The notes below the pieces were generated by a model. The model saw nothing but the letters and a program-made list of their open reading frames with translations. It searched no databases and was not told the DNA's origin. From Verrucomicrobiota bacterium (lineage in GTDB: Bacteria > Verrucomicrobiota > Verrucomicrobiia > Verrucomicrobiales > DEV007), in the NCBI GenBank assembly GCA_013152075.1, contig JAADHD010000290.1, positions 1 through 22,653 on the forward strand: a stretch of 22,653 nucleotides of DNA, given 5' to 3'. The first letter of the stretch is position 1. Each line of letters opens with the position of its first letter. Position numbers and translations under genes: made by a program. Of this stretch, positions 6,378-13,267 are shown one piece after another.

Positions 6378-9155
6378 ATGCTTTACCATCCTTTCATGTT
6401 ATCCAAATTCGCTATCGCCCTTCTTGCTACCGTTTCCATGATTATGGTCGGCGGACTCAGTCAAGCTGGAGAGGTGCTCCCTCTTGATGACAAACATCCA
6501 ATTAGCCGGATAGCGTTCGCGTCGTGTGGGAAAGAAAGCCGGGCGCAACCAATTTGGGAGTCGATCCTTGAGTCCCGACCCGATGTATTCATTTTTGCCG
6601 GAGATAATATCTATGCCGACACCAGTGATATGAAAGTGATGAAGGCGAAGTACGCACGCCTGGCATCGAAGGCGGGCTATCAGAAGCTTTTGACGAAAGT
6701 TCCAATTCTAGCCACCTGGGATGATCACGATTACGGTAAGAATGATGCGGGGGCGGAATATTCGATGCGGGCGGAGTCCCAGAAAGTATTCCTCGACTTT
6801 TTTGGTGAACCGAAGGGTTCGAAGCGACGGATGACGCCTGGCATTTACGACGCGAAGCTTGTGGGCCCAAAGGGGAAGCGGACACAGATTATTTTACTGG
6901 ATACCCGATATTTTCGCGGATCTTTAAAGCGCAAACCTCAGGGTGAAACGAAAATCGCGCCCGGAAAAAATACGAGCGTGCGCTATGCCCCCCAGCCGGA
7001 TCCTAATATTACCGTGCTTGGGGAAGCGCAGTGGAAATGGCTCGAACAGCAGCTCAAAGAGCCAGCGGAGTTGCGCTTGATTGTCTCTAGCATTCAGGTG
7101 GTGGCCGAGGATCACGATGCGGAGAGTTGGTCAAATTTTCCGCATGAGCAAGAGCGGCTTTTTCGTTTGATTCGCGACACCAAGGCATCAGGAGTGATAA
7201 TCCTAAGTGGGGATGTTCACCGAGGAGAGATATCGGTCAGAGATGCCGGTATGGGGTATCCTCTTTTTGATATCACCGCGAGTGGATTGACGCAAGCCCG
7301 CTCCCAGTTTCGTTTTGTTTGGCCTAACCGTTATGGAATCGGGGTGATGGGTTGGGGCAATCATTTTGGAACGATTGCCGTGGACTGGGAGCAAAAAGAT
7401 CCGGAAGTGCGTTTGCAGATTCTAAATGAGGAGGGAGGCATTGCTATGCAGCGGGTCATTCGGCTGAGTTTACTGAAAGCGGGAATGGCGTTTGAGGATC
7501 AGGGCAAAATCCAACAACAGGTGGAACAGGCGGTGAAGAAAAGACAGAGTCAATTGCAACAAATCAGGCAATCCATTCAAGCCTCCCGCGCTGGTAAAAG
7601 TGGTGAGAAAGTCGAACAAAAAACGGCCTTGCACCGGGGTATTCACGAGCTTGAATTTGATGCGACGCGTCTCGCAAAGGCTTCTTTGTTCGAGCTTGAT
7701 TTTCGAGTCACCTTCATTCGTCCAGATGGCTCAAAGGTCACCACCGATGGCTTTTACGATGGCGACCGCACGTTTCGCGCTCGCGCTTATTGCGACACAC
7801 TGGGGTTGTGGGAATGGGATACGCACTCTGCGGTTGAAGGATTGGCAGGGCGTCATGGAAACTTTTTGGTCACTTCGTCCAAGTTACCTGGGAAGCTTAA
7901 AAAACATCCGCTCGATTCACGGCAACTTATGTATGGCAACGGCGATTGGTTTCTTCATATCGGCGACACGGCCTATCGCTATGTTGTTCGAGATGAGAAA
8001 CATTGGCAGGATTACATTGATCAAGCGGCTCAAATGGGGGTGACGAAAGTCCGGACTTGGTTTAGCCAATCACGCCACAATGTTGAGGCTTTGTTTGATC
8101 GCGATCGTCGTAAGCTGGACGTCACCTACTGGCAAGAAATGGATCGCCGAATTGCTTACGCTTATAAAAACCATCCCCACATCATGTTGCAATTGATCCC
8201 TTTTGGGGAAGATACTGAAGAGCTTAAGCGTTATGCAAAGAGTGACCGGATGGCGCTTTTGATACCTCAATATGCGCAAGCGAGATTTTCTTCTTACCCA
8301 AATGTATTATGGTGCATATCAAATGACCGCGAGATTGTCGCCGATGACAAGCCCTTATCAGGTCGAAAAATTCACCGCAAGACCATAGATCGGATTGGCC
8401 GTCAAATGGCGCAACGTGAGCCGTGGAAAACTTTGCTCACCAGCCATCAGTCCCGATTCAAAGGCTATTCTTTTGTTAAAGCGTCTTGGTCGGATATTAT
8501 TACCGTTGAAGATCTGGATCAGGTAGGCGGTGATCTTATTTTAAAATATCGGAAGCTGGGAGATGATCCGATTGTCTTGGATGAGGATCGTTATGAGCAA
8601 TACAGAGCGCCTCAAGATCCGCGTTATTTTTTCCGCCGCCTGATGTGGGCGAGTCTTTTCTCAGGAGGGGCGGCAACTTATGGTGGGCTACGTTCTTACG
8701 AGCCTCGGGATTATGTCCCAAGTAAGCCAAGTGACATGAAGAACCCGGAGGGGCGCGGGGTTTATGGTTATTTTGACGCGGTTCGCAAAGGTTATCTTAA
8801 GCGAGGGGGCGATGACTTTGTCCACATTCACAAATTCTTTGATGATGCAAAATTGACTTTGGCCGAGATGAAACCTGCGGATCAGTTGGTTGGCGGGGAA
8901 AGCTCAAAATGGAAGTGCATTCAAGGCAAAGGGCGTTATCTCGTTTACCTAGCAAATCCAAGTGGGTCCAAGCCCGAAACCGATCGCCCGTCAAAGCAAA
9001 TTGCGAAAGTTAGTGTGAAGCTGCCTGAGAAAAAAGTTTCTGCAAAGTGGTTCAATCCCTCAACCGGTAAGTGGATCGCAGGCGAAGCGGACGTCGAAGG
9101 CAGACACACTTTCAAAGCCCCTGCGTCTGGCGATTGGGTATTGTTACTGCAATAG
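6378..9155 (+). CDS. Exported fusion of PhoD-like phosphatase and DUF5060/DUF4038-type glycoside hydrolase
   Basis: A 925-residue exported protein that joins two enzyme types. Residues 1-31 are a Sec signal peptide. Residues about 44-365 are a PhoD-type metallophosphatase: FASCGK (47-52), AGDNIYAD (74-81), WDDHDYGKNDAG (114-125), LLDTRYFR (173-180) and SGDVHRGE (277-284) supply the expected metal-binding Asp, Asn and His residues. A charged Gln-rich helical linker covers about 372-415. Residues about 425-505 match a DUF5060-like beta-sandwich (TDGFYDGDRTFRARAY, 456-471). Residues about 512-800 resemble a DUF4038-type TIM barrel (HIGDTAYR 527-534, VTKVRTWF 555-562, ISNDREI 647-653, VLDEDRYE 733-740 as possible acidic active-site strands). 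The last 60 or so residues form a beta domain ending VLLLQ, like the collagen-binding-type C-terminus of such hydrolases. Substrates are unknown; a phosphorylated or sulfated glycan is only a guess. Confidence 0.88.
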   Translation: MLYHPFMLSKFAIALLATVSMIMVGGLSQAGEVLPLDDKHPISRIAFASCGKESRAQPIWESILESRPDVFIFAGDNIYADTSDMKVMKAKYARLASKAGYQKLLTKVPILATWDDHDYGKNDAGAEYSMRAESQKVFLDFFGEPKGSKRRMTPGIYDAKLVGPKGKRTQIILLDTRYFRGSLKRKPQGETKIAPGKNTSVRYAPQPDPNITVLGEAQWKWLEQQLKEPAELRLIVSSIQVVAEDHDAESWSNFPHEQERLFRLIRDTKASGVIILSGDVHRGEISVRDAGMGYPLFDITASGLTQARSQFRFVWPNRYGIGVMGWGNHFGTIAVDWEQKDPEVRLQILNEEGGIAMQRVIRLSLLKAGMAFEDQGKIQQQVEQAVKKRQSQLQQIRQSIQASRAGKSGEKVEQKTALHRGIHELEFDATRLAKASLFELDFRVTFIRPDGSKVTTDGFYDGDRTFRARAYCDTLGLWEWDTHSAVEGLAGRHGNFLVTSSKLPGKLKKHPLDSRQLMYGNGDWFLHIGDTAYRYVVRDEKHWQDYIDQAAQMGVTKVRTWFSQSRHNVEALFDRDRRKLDVTYWQEMDRRIAYAYKNHPHIMLQLIPFGEDTEELKRYAKSDRMALLIPQYAQARFSSYPNVLWCISNDREIVADDKPLSGRKIHRKTIDRIGRQMAQREPWKTLLTSHQSRFKGYSFVKASWSDIITVEDLDQVGGDLILKYRKLGDDPIVLDEDRYEQYRAPQDPRYFFRRLMWASLFSGGAATYGGLRSYEPRDYVPSKPSDMKNPEGRGVYGYFDAVRKGYLKRGGDDFVHIHKFFDDAKLTLAEMKPADQLVGGESSKWKCIQGKGRYLVYLANPSGSKPETDRPSKQIAKVSVKLPEKKVSAKWFNPSTGKWIAGEADVEGRHTFKAPASGDWVLLLQ

Positions 9156-9172
9156 TGCGTATTCTGAAGCAG

Positions 9173-9231
9173 GGAGCATGATGTTTTATCATCTGCTTGC
9201 ATTCGTAAGCATTCTCTTGTTGGTTTTGTGA
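9173..9231. repeat. Upstream block shared with the region before 5414 (copy B)
   Basis: Second copy of the block at 5275-5337, with TTATCATCTG at 9186-9195 followed by a pyrimidine and TTGCA in both. Here the similarity runs up to the start codon at 9234, while copy A ends 77 nt before its gene. It occupies most of the 78-nt gap between the fusion gene and the second oxidoreductase. Confidence 0.55.
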
Positions 9232-9233
9232 TC

Positions 9234-10757
9234 ATGAAAGAACAAGTCCCTGTAAAGAACGTTTCTACCCGTCGTAAGTTTCTCAAATACGGAGCCGGCT
9301 TCGGAGCTGCTCTGGCCTGGCCGAATTCCAAGGTGCTCGGTGCCAACGACGATATAAGGGTGGGAGTGGTCGGGGTCAAAGGTCGTGGCCAGGCTCATAT
9401 CAAAGGGTACGTCAATGCCAAGGGAGCACGAGTGGTGGCGTTGTGCGACGTGGATCCGATGTATCTCGATGCGCGCTCTACTTTGCTCTCTGCCCAGCAG
9501 AAGATGAAAGTTGAGAGCTTCTCGGACATGCGTGAGATGTTCGAGAAAGGTGAAATCGATGCCTTTTCCACCGCGACACCGAACCACTGGCACGCACTCG
9601 CGGGGATTTGGGCGATGCAGGCGGGTAAAGATGCCTACGTCGAAAAACCGGTATCCCACAATGTGTGGGAAGGTCGTCAGTTGGTGAAGGCTGCGCGTAA
9701 GTATAAACGTATTTGTCAGGGAGGCACCCAGAGCCGATCGATCGAACAGATCGCCAATGGAGTGGCCTATGTGAAAAGTGGTGAGCTTGGGAAAGTCCTG
9801 TGGGGTAAGGGGATCTGTTACAATCCGCGTCCGTCGATAGGCCAGGTGGGTTCCGGCGGCGGCGACATTCCAGCGGGCCTGGATTATGATTTGTGGAGTG
9901 GGCCAGCTCCGATGCAGAAACCTTTGCGGCGTGAAAACCTTCACTACGATTGGCATTGGATTTATGACTATGGCAATGGTGATATGGGGAATCAGGGCAT
10001 TCACCAGATGGATATTGCTCGCTGGTTTTTGGGCGAGAAAAAACTATCACCGAGAGTGATGTCAATTGGTGGTCGTCTGGGATACAAAGACGATGGGGAA
10101 ACTCCGAATACGCAAATTGTCTATCATGACTATGAAGCGGCACCGCTGATTTTCGAAACGCGCGGCTTGCCGCATGACAAGGCGGCACAAGCGGGTGGTA
10201 AAGGCGGGTGGGGAAAGAACATGGATCATCCGGAGGAATTTCCGGATGAAAAGGGGGTGGGTATGGTGATCCAGTGTGAGGGTGGTCGGGTTTATTGTGG
10301 CCGAAGCAAGGTCAAGGTGACGGACAACAAGGGTAAGGAAATCACTAAAATCGAAGGGTCGACAGACGCCAACGGACATTTTGCCAATTTCATTGAGGCG
10401 GTACGCAGCCGCAAAATTTCAGACCTGCATGCGGATTGCGAAGAAACTCATATCTCAAGTGCACTCTGTCACACTGGGCTTATTTCGCATCAGCTTGGGC
10501 AGCAGGTTCACGATGAAGAAGTGCGTGAAGCGATCAAGAGTGACAATTTTCTCGCCGGACGTTATGCGGCGATGGAAGAACACCTGCGCCTCAATGAGGT
10601 GGACCTTTCCAAAGAGACGATCAGTTTGGGGCCGTGGCTGAAATTCAATCCGGATAGTGAGAAGTTTGAAGGCAACGAGGGAGATATTGATGCCAAGGCA
10701 AACAAGCTGGCGACGAGGGTATATCGTGCGCCTTACATTGTGCCGGAGGAGGTATGA
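9234..10757 (+). CDS. Gfo/Idh/MocA-family oxidoreductase with Tat signal (copy 2)
   Basis: A 507-residue paralogue of the gene at 3653. It has the Tat motif STRRKFLK (11-18) and the same hydrophobic stretch (AGFGAALAWPNS), the Rossmann start IRVGVVGVKGRGQAH (41-55), the EKP motif (137-139) and the DMGNQGIHQMD active-site segment. The shared C-terminal phrase LHADCEETHISSALCHTG shows the similarity extends through the substrate domain. The ATG at 9234 was chosen over the GTG at 9228 because it matches the MK start of the paralogue; neither has a Shine-Dalgarno site. The two copies differ most in the Gly-rich loop near residues 200-212 and around the middle of the C-terminal domain, where substrate contacts are expected, so they may act on different sugars. 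It ends the exported gene group. Confidence 0.92.
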   Translation: MKEQVPVKNVSTRRKFLKYGAGFGAALAWPNSKVLGANDDIRVGVVGVKGRGQAHIKGYVNAKGARVVALCDVDPMYLDARSTLLSAQQKMKVESFSDMREMFEKGEIDAFSTATPNHWHALAGIWAMQAGKDAYVEKPVSHNVWEGRQLVKAARKYKRICQGGTQSRSIEQIANGVAYVKSGELGKVLWGKGICYNPRPSIGQVGSGGGDIPAGLDYDLWSGPAPMQKPLRRENLHYDWHWIYDYGNGDMGNQGIHQMDIARWFLGEKKLSPRVMSIGGRLGYKDDGETPNTQIVYHDYEAAPLIFETRGLPHDKAAQAGGKGGWGKNMDHPEEFPDEKGVGMVIQCEGGRVYCGRSKVKVTDNKGKEITKIEGSTDANGHFANFIEAVRSRKISDLHADCEETHISSALCHTGLISHQLGQQVHDEEVREAIKSDNFLAGRYAAMEEHLRLNEVDLSKETISLGPWLKFNPDSEKFEGNEGDIDAKANKLATRVYRAPYIVPEEV

Positions 10758-10822
10758 AGCGAGTGTTCACTGTAGTGATCCTTGTTTGTGGTGGGTGCAG
10801 GACAAAAAGGGTTAAGCTGTTG

Positions 10823-10849
10823 GCCCTACGTGTTTCACCCTTACAGGGC
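10823..10849. repeat. Small hairpin of repeat-like appearance
   Basis: GCCCT (10823-10827) pairs with AGGGC (10845-10849), and inside the loop GTG (10830-10832) can pair with CAC (10836-10838). There is no T run, so it is not a standard terminator. It lies 22 nt before the large inverted repeat and could be part of the same element. Confidence 0.4.
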
Positions 10850-10871
10850 GAGGGATGTTGATGGGGTTTTC

Positions 10872-10977
10872 CCAGCGCTGCGCACTGGGCTGTCTCATTG
10901 AGCACCGTTGGTGCAAGAGAGAGGAAAGTAAACTGTCCTGTAAGGACAAAATGAGATAGCCCAGTGCGCAGCGCTGG
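10872..10977. repeat. 28-bp inverted repeat enclosing two hairpins (REP- or MITE-like element)
   Basis: The left arm 10872-10899 and right arm 10950-10977 are reverse complements over 28 nt except for one position, G10892 opposite T10957, which in RNA would still pair as G-U. The enclosed 50 nt contain two further hairpins: GCACC/GGTGC (10902-10906, 10910-10914) with a 3-nt loop, and TGTCCT/AGGACA (10934-10939, 10943-10948) with a 3-nt loop. The whole folds into a three-armed shape. No coding potential is seen inside it. Its neatness suggests a mobile repeat or a structured RNA. Confidence 0.8.
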
Positions 10978-11073
10978 CATCAAATCGTTTTTATTGTCAG
11001 TCCTGAGTCGAAGCGTAGCGGAGACCGCCGAAGGCAACGGGCGAAATGATGTTGCTGTGTGGCTCCTAACTAT

Positions 11074-11095
11074 AAAAAAATAGGCGCCGGCGCCT
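11074..11095 (-). terminator. Intrinsic terminator of the PcfJ-domain gene
   Basis: A perfect 14-nt palindrome (11082-11095, AGGCGCCGGCGCCT) can fold as a short GC-rich stem. On the minus strand it is followed after one base by seven T (the A run at 11074-11080). It begins 5 nt past the stop codon at 11101-11103. Confidence 0.65.
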
Positions 11096-11100
11096 GTTCG

Positions 11101-12384
11101 CTACCACATGGAAAAGGCGCCGGGTTTGATCCGGTTGAGTTCGCACCAGTGCAGCACCATTTTACGGGTAAGAACAGAGGGCCGTCGGTTTCTCCAGGCT
11201 TTCACCTGGAGCAGTTCACGTTTTTGGCAATCCACTTCCAGAGTGACGTCACGATCGAGTTCGTCATTCTCCATTTTCCTGCTACGCAGACTGAAAATGG
11301 AGATCAGTCCACGGTGACACCATCCTCCGTATGAGGATACACAATGTTGCATGTCGTGTGCTTCCTCCTGTAATTCACGCTGTCTTTTGAGCTCGACCAT
11401 TTGCCAGTGCCAGCCGCCTGAACATTTTTCGAAGGGTATGATATCCTGCATGGGCTCCCATTGGTCGGCGTGGAAATGAAGTAATTTTGTTCGTTCACTT
11501 GCCGAAAAAATATCGACATCTTTGCAATCACTTTGTCGGATGATGTTATGAAAAAACTTTTCAGAAGATCGAAGCAAGGCATCAATCGTGCGTCCGCGGA
11601 GTCGAACAGATTTGGTTCCGTAAAGTTCACAATGAGCCCATAAATAATCTATGATTATATCCATTTGCTTGAGAGATCGATTACTGGATGCGAACATCGC
11701 GAGAAATGGAAGCCAGACGGCATCATGTGAAAAGTTCAGGCCGATTCGAGTGCCCAGGATATGAGCCGCCGTTATTTCATCGTGCGATATCGACATTACT
11801 TGCCCGTAGCGCACGGCTTCACGCATCGAAAGATGATCTGGAGCAGCTAGAAAGGCACTAGAGGCCTGGCGCGACAGTTGCGGAACCCATTCGGGGAAGT
11901 GGCGGATATTGCCACCTTGGGCAAGATGGCAATACCAGGCACGTTCGATATGACGCAGGGGGCCGTTGATAAACCAGGCTCCGTCGCAAAAAGAAGGCAG
12001 ATCATAACGATTCAATAAATGATGAATCAGGGACATCAGCAGCGCGCGTGGCTGTAGTTGCCCATTCGGCTGCCAGGTGTCGGGATCACGAATCCAGCAG
12101 TCTCGATATTCAGCCAGACGCACTAATACGGGCACCACATTCAAAGTCTTGTGATCTACCTGGGTGAACAAGGTTGTTTTTGACTCCACCAATGGCAGGA
12201 GTTGCAAGCAGGGTTCCTGCAGACGTCGAGTCCATAGGTTTTCCTGCCGAAACATTCTTGCTAGAATTCGTGTGTGCTGTCGTAGATAAGGGTTGCCGAT
12301 CCAGGCTCCTGACCACGAGTTGCCCACTAGTATAGCGTGGGTAATCGAGCGGAACACTGCCTTCGGCGGAAGGATAGTATTCAT
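11101..12384 (-). CDS. PcfJ-domain protein of unknown function
   Basis: A 427-residue protein whose C-terminal third matches the PcfJ-like pattern. MQHCVSSY, with its conserved H-C pair, is followed by a Gly, then IFSLR, a charged gap, VTLEV and a KRELLQVKAWRNRRP segment, the usual strand-by-strand layout of that domain. The N-terminal part is helical and Trp-rich with no recognised motif (VGNSWSGAWIGNPYL near its start). PcfJ was named from a conjugative plasmid of Enterococcus, but the domain also occurs in chromosomal genes without known function, and no other conjugation gene is present here. The start is uncertain: ATG at 12384 is used, while an in-frame ATG at 12438 and a TTG at 12453 would add 18 and 23 residues. 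None has a Shine-Dalgarno site. A terminator follows. Confidence 0.78.
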   Translation of the reverse strand: MNTILPPKAVFRSITHAILVGNSWSGAWIGNPYLRQHTRILARMFRQENLWTRRLQEPCLQLLPLVESKTTLFTQVDHKTLNVVPVLVRLAEYRDCWIRDPDTWQPNGQLQPRALLMSLIHHLLNRYDLPSFCDGAWFINGPLRHIERAWYCHLAQGGNIRHFPEWVPQLSRQASSAFLAAPDHLSMREAVRYGQVMSISHDEITAAHILGTRIGLNFSHDAVWLPFLAMFASSNRSLKQMDIIIDYLWAHCELYGTKSVRLRGRTIDALLRSSEKFFHNIIRQSDCKDVDIFSASERTKLLHFHADQWEPMQDIIPFEKCSGGWHWQMVELKRQRELQEEAHDMQHCVSSYGGWCHRGLISIFSLRSRKMENDELDRDVTLEVDCQKRELLQVKAWRNRRPSVLTRKMVLHWCELNRIKPGAFSMW

Positions 12385-12637
12385 TGCTAAAATAGTTAAA
12401 TTTCCTGAAAGACCCTTCGAATACAAAGTGCCCACCATAAGGAACGAACACAATACTAGCCGACAGGGTAATGAAGGGCATAGCTGCCCAAGGCAAAAGC
12501 GAGCCGGAAAGTGTGGCTCACAGAATGCGGAGAAGGATCAGGAAAACTGTTCTGCAAAGATCATGTCAAGACGATGTCAGAAAAGGAAAGAAATGTCAAA
12601 TGCGGAGAGCTCGTAGGATAGACGTTTTTCCTACTCC

Positions 12638-13096
12638 TCAATCTTCCGGGCTTATCTCATGTACGATGGTTTTATGATAACCCGGGGGGCGACAATAAAC
12701 CACTTTGGTCACCTGGGTGCGGATGATGGCAAATTTATTCGAATCGTCATCGCTGCTGTAGAGTTGGTAGTAGGCTTTCGATTTGCCAGGCATTGCGTCC
12801 CAATAGCTTTGAGCGGCTTCTTCCGCAACGATCTCAGTTGGGCCAGAAAGATAAACCATCGTCTCCAGAGTAGGGGAGGCGTACATCCATTCTGCATGTG
12901 GGTTGACTCGTAAATTTACGATTTTTTGGGTGTTCGGCGCAGTGATGGTAATCACCTCATTCATATCTCCGTTTACCATCACCGTCATCCACGCCGCGTG
13001 TGGCATTCCCTTGTCATCAGCGGTCGACATAATCACGTTGCGTGTCACCCTGACCAGATCACTGGCGGCCCTCCAAAGTTTGCCTTCTTTACTCAT
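12638..13096 (-). CDS. Pyridoxamine 5'-phosphate oxidase-like FMN-binding protein
   Basis: A 152-residue cytoplasmic protein of the FMN-binding split-barrel superfamily (PNPOx-like, general stress protein 26 type). It begins with a helix, then MSTADDKGMPHAAWM (23-37), the typical first two strands in which a turn D-x-x-G-x-P-H leads into the barrel. Next come TAPNTQKIVNLRVNPHAEW (52-70), the flavin-contact region, and VYLSGPTEIV, a strand in the barrel core. No signal peptide or partner domain is present. The length matches the small stand-alone members. These proteins bind FMN or F420 and reduce varied substrates; the actual reaction is not predictable. It is transcribed away from the LamG-propeller gene with 171 nt between the starts. 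The 253 nt between this gene and the PcfJ-domain gene show no clear feature. Confidence 0.85.
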   Translation of the reverse strand: MSKEGKLWRAASDLVRVTRNVIMSTADDKGMPHAAWMTVMVNGDMNEVITITAPNTQKIVNLRVNPHAEWMYASPTLETMVYLSGPTEIVAEEAAQSYWDAMPGKSKAYYQLYSSDDDSNKFAIIRTQVTKVVYCRPPGYHKTIVHEISPED

Positions 13097-13267
13097 TATC
13101 GAAATAGTTTTCTATGCGAAATGGCATCCCATTAAGAATTGCCATGCACTCTGGTAATAAAAAACAAACGGTTGTGCAAGGTTCATTTACCATATCCTTT
13201 GGAGAAATGTTTGATTGAGCCCGGGCCGTTACACCTTAAGTTTGTGCTAGGTAGAAAGCGGCAAACC

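Larger units (their letters stand above)
10758..11073. other. Structured non-coding region with repeat-like elements
   Basis: No convincing coding frame crosses these 316 nt, which lie between the stop of the second oxidoreductase and the terminator of the PcfJ-domain gene. The stretch holds a small hairpin (10823-10849), a large branched inverted repeat (10872-10977) and a GC-rich tail near 11006-11035. The density of dyad symmetry suggests one or more repetitive extragenic elements rather than promoters. Confidence 0.6.

Noticed and set aside
9189..10004. A 271-codon antisense frame across the second Tat oxidoreductase, with a similar shorter one (4013-4420) across the first
   Set aside because: The resemblance of the two antisense frames follows from the similarity of the paralogous coding strands; the sense frame has clear motifs and the antisense frame has none.
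9478..10188. A 236-codon minus-strand frame
   Set aside because: Lies wholly inside the second Tat oxidoreductase gene; Ser/Pro/His-rich shadow composition with no motif.
10645..11037. A 130-codon minus-strand frame through the repeat region
   Set aside because: It runs across the branched inverted repeat and the end of the oxidoreductase gene; its composition reflects repeat sequence and shows no domain.
12540..12605. Three spaced copies of ATGTCA between the PcfJ-domain and flavoprotein genes
   Set aside because: The copies are short, irregularly spaced and without flanking similarity, so chance is enough to explain them.
12612..12634. GTAGGA/TCCTAC hairpin just past the flavoprotein gene, considered as its terminator
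   Set aside because: No T run follows it on the minus strand, and the loop is long compared with the 6-bp stem.
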